The notes beneath the pieces are model-generated. The model saw only the letters and a program-made list of their open reading frames with translations. It did not search any database and was not told the origin of the DNA. DNA of 64,000 bases from Myxococcota bacterium (GTDB lineage Bacteria > Myxococcota_A > Bradymonadia > UBA7976 > UBA1532). The stretch lies in contig CAUJDF010000042.1 of assembly GCA_963169045.1 (NCBI GenBank), positions 124,001-188,000 of the forward strand. The letters are read 5' to 3'. A program made the translations under genes and the position numbers. Position 1 is the first letter of the stretch. Each line of letters begins with the position of its first letter. Positions 18,241 through 25,446 of this stretch are shown here, piece by piece.

Positions 18241-20415
18241 TCACTCGCAGCCGAACGACGCGACGGGCTCGCCGCCCGCGCCGGGCTCGCCGGGCGCCGC
18301 GGCCGCGTCGGCGACGCGCACACCCGCCCCGTGGCAGTAGATCGCGACCGAGGACCCGCCGGCCCCCGCGCCGCCGTGGGCGCCGTCGCGCCCGCCGCTC
18401 CCGCGCCCGCCGCCGCCGTTCGAGGCCGCGCGCGCCCAGAGCTCGAGGTGCCGGTTCACGTCGTCGCGGCACTCGACGAACGGCGCCGGGTCCTGGGCGT
18501 CGAGCACGCAGAAGAGGGCCTCGATGGTGTCCCGGTGGTCCTGTGTCCGCAGCGCGGCGGCGGCGCCGCCCTGACCGCCCTCGCCCCAGCCGCGCCCGCC
18601 GCGGTTGCCGTCGCCGCCGTCGCCGCCGCGGCCGGCGCCGAACGATCCGCCCTCGACGCGCAGGCCCGGGCTGTCGGCGACGAAGAGGCCGAAGGAGAAG
18701 CCGCCCGGATGCCCGCCCCCGCCGCCCTCGCCGCCGCACCCGCCCGCGCCGCCGCCGGCGCCCGGGAGGGCGTGCCCGCAGAGCCAGGCGCCGCCGGGGA
18801 CGTTCGCCCGCTCCACGCGCGCGACATACGCCGCGCCCGCGCCGCCGCCGCCGCCGGGGTGTCCGGACGGGCCCCGCACGCCGCGCGCCCCGTGACCGCG
18901 CGGGACGAAGCGGCCGTCCTGCACGGTGTACGGCGGCGCGTCGGCGCCGGTCGCGCCGGGCGGCGGATCGTCCTCGGGCCGCGGGCCGTCGGCCCCGGTG
19001 CAACGCCGGTCCTCGCAGGGGCCCGCGGCGCCGCCCGGCGTGCCGTCCGCGCCGGAGCGTCCGGGCTCGGGCTGCGCGTCCGACCCGGGCGCCGCCGAGC
19101 GTCCGCCGTCGCCGCCCGTCAGGGGCGGCTGCGGCTCGTCGCCGGGACAGATCTCCGGCGTGCCGCCCCGGCCCGGCTCCAGGGGCGGGGGCGGCATGCC
19201 CGCGCAGTCCGCCGTGGCCGACCGATAGAGCCACGCGTCCGTGGGCATGCGATCGGCGCTGGGGCCCTCGCCGTCCGCCGCGCCGCGCGGCTCGGGCGCC
19301 GTCGCGTCCTGCCCGCGGGCGCCGTCCGCGCCGTGTCCCGCGTCGCCGGCGACGGCCCGCACGTCGACGAGCGCCAGCCCCGGCGCCCGGATCGCGAAGA
19401 CGGCGTGGTTCGTGGCGCCGGCCCCCTGCGCCGGCAGGTCGGCGAGCGAGGCCGTCTCCACGGCGACGCCCTGCAGCAGCGTGGGCCGCGTGACGTCGGC
19501 CGCCAGCACGCCGACCAGCCGACCGTCGGCGACGTGCTCCGCACCGACGACCCACCGCGGGCGCTGGATCGGGTCGCGCTGGTACGCCGGCCGCCGCGAG
19601 TAGCCGCCGAGCAACGAGATGCCGTCGCGCAACACCAGCGGCCGCTCGAAGACGGGCGAGCCGCCGATCACGATGGCCGCGGCGTTGCGCTGCGCCGCCG
19701 CCGCGAGCGCCGCGTCGAGGTCGGCGAACGGCCGCTCGCGGCTGCCGTCGGCGTCGTCGCCCGGGTACTCGTCGTCGAGGAACACGAACGTCGACGTCGC
19801 CCGCGTGGCGTCGCACTCCGCCCGCGCCGGGTCGATGCCGGGCAGCGCCACGTCCTCGCAGACCACGCCCGCCTCGGCGTCGCAGACGCGCAGGCCGAGG
19901 TCGCAGGTGCCGCACGGCGCGCGCACGTCGGCGATGCAGGCGTTCGCGAAGCGCAGGACCGCGCCGTCGAGGAAGGGCGCCGGGTCGCAGAACTGCCCCG
20001 GGCACGCCGCCTCGCCGCAGGCGCGCGGCGTGCTGTCGTCGCACGACGCCGAGCGGCACGCGCAGGTCTGCTCGCCACAGCTCACCGGCGCGTAGACGCA
20101 CCCGCCGTCGGCGCAGCCGACCGCGCGCTCGCACGGCCGCTCCGGGCAGTCGGTCAGGAAATCGGCGCAGGCGCAACCGCCGGTGCACTGCAGCGTGGCG
20201 CCGCAGCCATCGTCGTGCGCGCCGCACGCGTCGAGCGGACATCCGCTCGGCACACATGCCGCGGCGTCCGCGCGACCGGCGTCGCGGCCCCCCGCGTCGT
20301 GTTCGCCGGCGTCGGCGACCGCGCCGGCGTCCACCTCGATGCGGTCCGCGGTGTCTCCCGTGCTCTCGCACGCAGCCACGGCGAGCCAGCCACCCACGAA
20401 GATCAGACGTCTCAA
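18241..20415 (-). CDS. Large Cys-rich / Gly-rich surface lipoprotein (724 aa)
   Basis: The TTG at 20415 was chosen as the start because a very strong ribosome site (GAGGGGGGGAG) stands three bases before it and the resulting signal has lipobox AVAAC (Cys16); a further ATG upstream at 20457 has no site. An Asp/Ala/Gly linker is followed by a Cys-rich module (about 65-200, many CxxC and CGxC pairs) and a repeat-like region with FVFLDDEYPGDDADGSRERP, typical of DUF1565-like parallel beta-helix lipoproteins. The rest is a long glycine-rich tract (GGGGGAGAAY, GAGGGAGGCGGEGGGGG). This type is common in Myxococcota as a predicted surface-anchored scaffold. It is followed 8 nt later by the 1514-residue lipoprotein and is divergent from an OmpR-type regulator. 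Confidence 0.85.
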   Translation of the reverse strand: MRRLIFVGGWLAVAACESTGDTADRIEVDAGAVADAGEHDAGGRDAGRADAAACVPSGCPLDACGAHDDGCGATLQCTGGCACADFLTDCPERPCERAVGCADGGCVYAPVSCGEQTCACRSASCDDSTPRACGEAACPGQFCDPAPFLDGAVLRFANACIADVRAPCGTCDLGLRVCDAEAGVVCEDVALPGIDPARAECDATRATSTFVFLDDEYPGDDADGSRERPFADLDAALAAAAQRNAAAIVIGGSPVFERPLVLRDGISLLGGYSRRPAYQRDPIQRPRWVVGAEHVADGRLVGVLAADVTRPTLLQGVAVETASLADLPAQGAGATNHAVFAIRAPGLALVDVRAVAGDAGHGADGARGQDATAPEPRGAADGEGPSADRMPTDAWLYRSATADCAGMPPPPLEPGRGGTPEICPGDEPQPPLTGGDGGRSAAPGSDAQPEPGRSGADGTPGGAAGPCEDRRCTGADGPRPEDDPPPGATGADAPPYTVQDGRFVPRGHGARGVRGPSGHPGGGGGAGAAYVARVERANVPGGAWLCGHALPGAGGGAGGCGGEGGGGGHPGGFSFGLFVADSPGLRVEGGSFGAGRGGDGGDGNRGGRGWGEGGQGGAAAALRTQDHRDTIEALFCVLDAQDPAPFVECRDDVNRHLELWARAASNGGGGRGSGGRDGAHGGAGAGGSSVAIYCHGAGVRVADAAAAPGEPGAGGEPVASFGCE

Positions 20416-20479
20416 CGGCTCCCCCCCTCGACTGACAGATCCTATGGTGCGTGCCATCGAGTCGTACAGGCACTGGCCG

Positions 20480-20494
20480 GTATCGCTTCGTATC
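20480..20494 (+). promoter_or_regulatory. Direct-repeat regulator site GTATC-N5-GTATC upstream of the response regulator
   Basis: Two GTATC units are spaced exactly 10 bp apart, one helical turn, followed by GGATTGTGTCG. OmpR/PhoB-family response regulators bind such tandem half-sites. The site lies 53 bases before the regulator start and in the shared 130-bp region with the divergent lipoprotein operon. A close copy, in the same orientation relative to its gene, precedes the lipoprotein at 22533-23375. The binding protein is inferred to be the adjacent regulator. Confidence 0.55.
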
Positions 20495-20546
20495 GGATTG
20501 TGTCGCGCGCTTGATGGCCCGGGTGGCCTGGGTTAGCGTCGACGCC

Positions 20547-21239
20547 GTGACCGCGACCCGGATTCTCATCGTCGAGGACGACCAGGAGCTCGCCGGGCTC
20601 ATCGCCGACTATCTGCGCCAGCATGGCTTCGCGGTCGAGATCGAGGAGCGCGGAGACCGTGCGATCGACCGCATCCGGAGCGCCCCGCCGGACCTGGTCG
20701 TGCTCGATCTGATGCTGCCCGGCGCCGACGGCCTCACCGTGTGTCGCGCGGTGCGGCCGACGTGCACGGCGCCGATCCTGATGCTCACCGCCTGCGGCGA
20801 GGAGTCCGACGAGGTGACCGGCCTCGAGCTCGGCGCCGACGACTACCTCGCCAAGCCGGTGCGACCGCGCATCCTGCTGGCCCGCGTGCGCGCGCTGCTG
20901 CGGCGCCCGTCGGCGTCGCCCCGCGATCCGGCGCCGGCCTGCGTGCAGGTCGGGCCGCTCCGCATCGATCCGGGTTGTCGCACGGCGGAGCTGAACGGCA
21001 CGCCGGTCGACGTCACCTCCGGCGAGTTCGACCTGCTGCTCCTGCTGGCGTCGAACGCCGGCCAGGTGCTGAGCCGCCAGTACATGCACGGCCAGCTGCG
21101 GGGGACGGACTTCGACGAGTTCGACCGCTCCATCGATCTGCGCGTCTCCCGACTGCGACAGAAGCTGGGCGCGATCTCCGGCCACCACGACGCCATCCTC
21201 ACGGTGCGCGGCGTCGGTTATCTCTACGCGCGAGGCTGA
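20547..21239 (+). CDS. OmpR/RstA-type response regulator
   Basis: This protein is 230 residues from GTG at 20547, which gives the standard receiver opening TATRILIVEDDQELAG. The phospho-acceptor is Asp54 in VVLDLMLPGADG, with Thr81 and Lys103 (YLAKPVR) completing the switch residues. A winged-helix DNA-binding domain covers about 132-230 (CRTAELNGTPVDVTSGEFDLLLLL, SIDLRVSRLRQKLG, ILTVRGVGYLYA). Its stop overlaps the region where the kinase begins, so the two are one operon. It is divergent from the two giant lipoproteins. The direct repeat at 20480-20494 is a likely autoregulatory site. Confidence 0.95.
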   Translation: MTATRILIVEDDQELAGLIADYLRQHGFAVEIEERGDRAIDRIRSAPPDLVVLDLMLPGADGLTVCRAVRPTCTAPILMLTACGEESDEVTGLELGADDYLAKPVRPRILLARVRALLRRPSASPRDPAPACVQVGPLRIDPGCRTAELNGTPVDVTSGEFDLLLLLASNAGQVLSRQYMHGQLRGTDFDEFDRSIDLRVSRLRQKLGAISGHHDAILTVRGVGYLYARG

Positions 21240-21262
21240 GGCTGGACCGTCTCTTCCTGCGG

Positions 21263-22552
21263 GTGCTCGTCACGCTGCTGCTGGGCATCGCCGTCGCGGC
21301 GGCGTGCGCGATGGTCTTCGTCTTCCCGCGCGTCCGCGATCGCGTCGGGCGCAACATCGCCGAGACCACGTCGCCGCCGATCACCTACCTGGCCGAGGAG
21401 CTGGCCGAGGCCGGGCGCGAACACGGGACGTATCAGCCCGTGCTCGAGCGGGCGCAGCGGCGCGCCGGCATCGGCGTCGACATCGTGCGGCGCGACACCC
21501 TGACGCTCGACACGGCCACCGCCGAGGCCCTCGACCGGGGCGAGGTCGTGCAGACGCAGCACTTCCTGCGTTCGGTCATGTACGCGCGCATCGATGGCAC
21601 CGGCGATCTCGTGCGCGTGGGACCCATCAACCCGGTGCACCCTTTCGGCGAGGGGCGCGGCCTCGCGCTGCTGCTGCTCTTCATCGGCGGCCTGTGCGGC
21701 GGGGTGTTCCTGCTGGTCGAGCCCCTCCGCCGGCGACTCGCGGCCCTCGCCCGGGTGACCGCCGCGTTCGGGCGCGGCGACCTCTCGGCGCGCGCCCGGC
21801 GCGGACCGCGCGACGCCATCGACGATCTCGGCCGGTCGTTCAATCACATGGCCGACGAGATCCAGCGCCTCGTGGCCGCGCAGCAGGGACTGTTGCGCAT
21901 GGTCTCGCACGAGCTCCGCACGCCGATGCAGCGCCTGCACTTCAACGTCGAGCGCGTGCGCGACGCGAGCGACGACGAGGCGCGGGAGCAGGCCCTCGAC
22001 CGCATGGCACGCGACCTCGACGAGCTCGACGAGCTGATCGAAGAGCTGCTGACCTACGTGCGGCTGAAGGACCAGGCGCCGGCGCGTTCGGAGAGGGTCG
22101 ACGCCGGTCCCGTGGTCGACGACGTCTGCGCCGGTCTGTCACCGCTCGGTGGCGTCGTGACCATGACGGTCGCCGCGCGGGCCGACGAGCCGCTGCCGGT
22201 CGCCGTCGAGGCGCGCTCGCTGCGCCGGGCCGTCTCGAACCTGGTGACGAACGCCCTGCGCCACGCCCGCGCGCGCGTCGTGGTCCGCGTGGAGCGCGAC
22301 GGCGACGGCGTCCGCATCGACGTCGACGACGACGGCCCCGGCGTGCCGCCGGAGGCGCGCGAGCAAGTGTTCGAGCCGTTCCGCCGCCTCGACGACGCCC
22401 GCACGCGCGGCACCCGTGGCTTCGGTCTCGGTCTCGCCATCGTGCGGAGGATCGCCGAGCAGAACGGCGGCACCATCGTCGTGCTCGTGTCGGACCTCGG
22501 CGGCGCGCGCTTCCGGCTCACGCTGCCGGGTCTCACTCCACCGGATACATGA
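21263..22552 (+). CDS. Sensor histidine kinase (RstB/EnvZ type)
   Basis: The protein is at least 429 residues. A membrane helix near the N-terminus is followed by a periplasmic sensor of about 110 residues, a second helix (LALLLLFIGGLCGGVFLLVE), a HAMP linker, the H-box MVSHELRTPMQRLHFN (His216), the N-box NLVTNALRHA and G-boxes DDGPGVP and GFGLGLAI. It phosphorylates the adjacent regulator in response to an envelope signal. The start is uncertain: GTG at 21263 is the first standard codon, but it removes the basic segment LDRLFLR expected before a first helix. A CTG at 21242 or 21236, overlapping the regulator stop, fits the topology better. The 3' end overlaps the convergent lipoprotein gene by 20 bp. 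Confidence 0.9.
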   Translation: MLVTLLLGIAVAAACAMVFVFPRVRDRVGRNIAETTSPPITYLAEELAEAGREHGTYQPVLERAQRRAGIGVDIVRRDTLTLDTATAEALDRGEVVQTQHFLRSVMYARIDGTGDLVRVGPINPVHPFGEGRGLALLLLFIGGLCGGVFLLVEPLRRRLAALARVTAAFGRGDLSARARRGPRDAIDDLGRSFNHMADEIQRLVAAQQGLLRMVSHELRTPMQRLHFNVERVRDASDDEAREQALDRMARDLDELDELIEELLTYVRLKDQAPARSERVDAGPVVDDVCAGLSPLGGVVTMTVAARADEPLPVAVEARSLRRAVSNLVTNALRHARARVVVRVERDGDGVRIDVDDDGPGVPPEAREQVFEPFRRLDDARTRGTRGFGLGLAIVRRIAEQNGGTIVVLVSDLGGARFRLTLPGLTPPDT

Positions 22553-23375
22553 GGTGGAAGTAGACGCGGCCGGGCGCGCGGATGGCAGCGGCCGTGGCAT
22601 CCCAGCGCAGGTCCGTGCCGGCGGGCGGCGTGACCTCGAACGAGACCGTGCCGATGCCGGCCGCCGCCGATGGCACCGCGACGAAGACACCCTGCATCGC
22701 CGTTGCGTCGATGAGGCGCGCGAACCGACCGTCCGGATACACGACCGTGAAGTCGGGGTCGCTCGCCGTGACCGTGGCGCCGATGAGCGGCTGCCCGCTG
22801 CCGTCCGCGCTCGCGCCGCTGTACACCAGGCCGAACACCACGCCGCGCGCCCGCAGCTCGTCGCCGCTCAGGCCGAGCAGCGGCGCGAGGACGTCGTCGA
22901 CCGCCGCGGCGCTCAGCGCGAAGCCGCGTCCGTCGTCGATGCGCCCCCCGACCGCCGTGCCGATGCCCGTCCACGTCGGCATCCAGCCCTCGCCGCGGAC
23001 GAGCGACAGCAGCCCGCCCCCCGGCGACGGCACCGCGCCGAGCGCGTGCACGCAGGGCGCCCCGCACGGCGTCGCGAGCGGCTCGACGGCGAGCGGCGCC
23101 GCGTCGACGTCGGCGAGCACCGCGTCCACCGCGAGCACGCCGACCTCCACGCCCGTCAGCTCGGGCCGGGCCTCGGTGCCCGCCGCCAGCCGGTTGAGCG
23201 AGTGATTGACGATCCCGAGCGTCACGTCGACGGCGCCCGGCGCCGGCGCCGCGTCCTCTCCCGCCGGCGCGGCCGCGTCGCTCGCCATCCCGCCGTCATT
23301 CGCCGCGCCGGTGTCTTCGGAGCAGCCGACCAGTCCGCCGAGCACGACAGCCGTCCAGAGCGTTCGTCCCCACAT
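22533..23375 (-). CDS. Predicted lipoprotein, spondin-domain-like, linked to the two-component system
   Basis: This protein is 280 residues from the ATG at 23375, which has ribosome site GGGGGGAA. The lipobox is GLVGC (Cys18), followed by an Asp/Ala/Gly linker. The folded part has VTLGIVNHSLNRLAAGTEARP, AVEPLATPCGAPCVHALG and LSLVRGEGWMPTWTG, alternating strands and loops. The arrangement NHSLNRLAAGTEA.. with PGGG..L recalls spondin-like domains, but I hold that loosely. Its promoter carries the same GTATG/GTATC direct repeat as the neighbouring response-regulator promoter. It is convergent with, and overlaps, the kinase gene. Confidence 0.8.
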   Translation of the reverse strand: MWGRTLWTAVVLGGLVGCSEDTGAANDGGMASDAAAPAGEDAAPAPGAVDVTLGIVNHSLNRLAAGTEARPELTGVEVGVLAVDAVLADVDAAPLAVEPLATPCGAPCVHALGAVPSPGGGLLSLVRGEGWMPTWTGIGTAVGGRIDDGRGFALSAAAVDDVLAPLLGLSGDELRARGVVFGLVYSGASADGSGQPLIGATVTASDPDFTVVYPDGRFARLIDATAMQGVFVAVPSAAAGIGTVSFEVTPPAGTDLRWDATAAAIRAPGRVYFHLMYPVE

Positions 23376-23447
23376 GGTGTGATTCCCCCCGTGTCTTCCC
23401 TCCACCTACGCGGCCGGGACAGAGGGAGGCAAGCGTCGAGACAATCG

Positions 23448-23462
23448 GATACGGAGACATAC
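23448..23462 (-). promoter_or_regulatory. Second direct-repeat regulator site (GTATG-N5-GTATC)
   Basis: Read on the minus strand the site is GTATG, TCTCC, GTATC and then CGATTGTCTCG. It aligns over about 35 bp with the site at 20473-20510 (GTATC-N5-GTATC, GGATTGTGTCG), including the flanking GCC and CGCTT. It lies 73 bases upstream of the lipoprotein start at 23375. I infer that both are bound by the response regulator encoded at 20547-21239. The rest of the 133-bp gap shows nothing further. Confidence 0.55.
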
Positions 23463-23508
23463 GGCGCGTGACGTGGACACTCACCCGTCAAGGGCGCCGA
23501 GGTGAACG

Positions 23509-25317
23509 CTACTCGATGTCCGCGCGCAGGTGGACGAAGGGCGCCGTCGGATCGGCGGCGAACTCCACGTTGCCGAGCGAGATCGGCACGGGGAGCGCGT
23601 CGGCGCCGAAGGTGAAGGTCTGGCCGGCGACGAGCGGCGGGATGAGGGCGGCGAAGGCCCGGATCTGGTCCTCGAGGCGGGCGTCGTTCACCGGCCCGCG
23701 CGGCGTCTCGGCCACGTCGGCGTAGACCTCGACGTCGAAGTCGGGGTGGATGGTCAGGTCGCCGAGGCCGTCGATGCTGACCGAGGCGCGCGCGACGAGG
23801 TGGATGGCGACGGTCGCCAGCGTCTCGCCGTCGGTGCCGACGTCGAGCAGCAGGTCGCCCGTCTCGATCACGAGCGGCTTGTCGCCCGGCTCCACGCGCG
23901 CCACCGCGGGCAGCAGCGGGCGCGTGCGGATGACGAGCGGTGTCGCGCGGTCGAGGCCGTCGGCGGCGCGGCCGAGCGCCGGCGCGAGCAGGCCCACCGT
24001 GAGCGGCACGGGCGTCTCGACGCCGGAGTCGGCGTCGAACGTGAAGTCGAGCATGCCGCCGGCCCACGCGGCGTGGAGCACGCGTCCGATGAAGTCCGCG
24101 GCGAGCGCGAGGTCGATGTCGCGCCGGTCGGTGACTTCGGGCCGGCCGCCGAGCGGGCGGACCGCGGCGCCGTCGTGCACCCGGTCGCCGGCCTCGACGC
24201 GCGCCGCCATCTCGAGCTCCATGCCCGAGGCGCGCACGTCCGCGCCGCGGATGCGCAGCCCGACCTCGATCGGGCGGCCGAACACCTCGAACTCGCGGTC
24301 GAGCGCGGCGGGATCGAAGAGCGACGGCAGCACGAAGTCGTCGAGCGCGTCGCGGACGAGGCCCTCGGCGAACTCGCGGACGCGGTCGTTGAACCAGCCC
24401 TCGACCACGCCGGGCACGCCGCGGATGTCGTAGTGGAAGTTGTCGAGCGCGACCTCGGAGTCGAGCACCTCGAGCCCGAGGCTGCCGTCGCGCGTCGGGC
24501 GCACCGAGACGCGCGCGGTGATGCGCGCCGGGTTGGCCTCGGCGGAGCCGGTGAAACCGACGGTGAAGCCGAACGTGACCTCGCCGCGCAGGCGCACGTA
24601 GAGCCCGAAGATCTCGAGCCGCACGCGCAGGTGACCGTCCTGCGGCGAGAGCTGGACCGCGATGCGGTCGTAGCGCAGCTCCTGCACCTGCACGTTGTCG
24701 GGGACGTTGCCGGCGATGAGCGAGCTCAGGTCGAGGTCGGCGACGAAGTCGCTGATGAGGGCCGAGATGGCGCGGAAGCCGCCCGGCGAGACGAGCACGA
24801 CGGCGCCCCGCTCGACCATGCTGCCGGGATCGACGTCGGCGTCGCGCAGGAAGGCGCGGCGGTCTTCGGCGCGGCGGTTGCCGTCGCGGGCCTCGCTCAC
24901 GAGGACGTTGAGGCCGCCGCCCGCCGGCACCTCGACCGAGAAACGGCCCTGCGCGTCGGGCGTGACCGCCTCGCCCGCGACGGTGAGCGCCGGCTTCTCG
25001 CCGCCCGTGAGGCGGCCGGCGACGCGCACCGTCGGCCCCGAGAGCCACGCGCCGCGCGCCGGCTCGTCGACCACGAGCGCGAGCGGCTCGACGGGCGGCG
25101 GGGGCGGCGCGGCGTCGGGACGCGGCGCCAACACGCCGCCGTCGGGCGGCACGAAGCCGCCGTCGGGGAAGGCGAAGCCGGCGTCGTCGCGGGGCCGCTG
25201 CTGCCCGGTGCCGGGGATCTCGGTGATGGGACGGACCTGGTCCGACTGCAGCTCGCCGTCCGCGCAGGCGCCGAGCGTGAGTGAGACGAGGGCGAGCAGG
25301 AGGAGGTGTAGACGCAC
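23509..25317 (-). CDS. Large lipoprotein with predicted TULIP/BPI-like lipid-binding fold
   Basis: This protein is 602 residues from GTG at 25317. The lipobox is LTLGAC (Cys18) and a Pro/Asp-rich linker follows (about 35-75). A small Ig-like or carboxypeptidase-regulatory-like module lies at about 80-160 (PTVRVAGRLTGGEKPALTVAG). The main part (about 190-600) is made of long amphipathic strands such as VQELRYDRIAVQLSPQDGHL and VRLEIFGLYVRLRGEVTFGF, with helices between (GWFNDRVREFAEGLVRDALDD). That pattern is typical of tubular lipid-binding (TULIP/BPI) domains, which hold a lipid in a groove. The fold call is inference. It is a single gene with an AT-containing leader (GAGTATAGCCATAT) at 25324-25337. 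Confidence 0.75.
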   Translation of the reverse strand: MRLHLLLLALVSLTLGACADGELQSDQVRPITEIPGTGQQRPRDDAGFAFPDGGFVPPDGGVLAPRPDAAPPPPPVEPLALVVDEPARGAWLSGPTVRVAGRLTGGEKPALTVAGEAVTPDAQGRFSVEVPAGGGLNVLVSEARDGNRRAEDRRAFLRDADVDPGSMVERGAVVLVSPGGFRAISALISDFVADLDLSSLIAGNVPDNVQVQELRYDRIAVQLSPQDGHLRVRLEIFGLYVRLRGEVTFGFTVGFTGSAEANPARITARVSVRPTRDGSLGLEVLDSEVALDNFHYDIRGVPGVVEGWFNDRVREFAEGLVRDALDDFVLPSLFDPAALDREFEVFGRPIEVGLRIRGADVRASGMELEMAARVEAGDRVHDGAAVRPLGGRPEVTDRRDIDLALAADFIGRVLHAAWAGGMLDFTFDADSGVETPVPLTVGLLAPALGRAADGLDRATPLVIRTRPLLPAVARVEPGDKPLVIETGDLLLDVGTDGETLATVAIHLVARASVSIDGLGDLTIHPDFDVEVYADVAETPRGPVNDARLEDQIRAFAALIPPLVAGQTFTFGADALPVPISLGNVEFAADPTAPFVHLRADIE

Positions 25318-25446
25318 GAACCGCGAGTATAGCCATATCGGCGACGCCGCGTCCTCTGTGCCGGGGGCGCTTGCCCTTCGAAGGCGGCTTCGGCACCTTG
25401 CCCGTGCTCGCCGCACCGCGGCCCCGATCCTCTTCGGACACGACTG

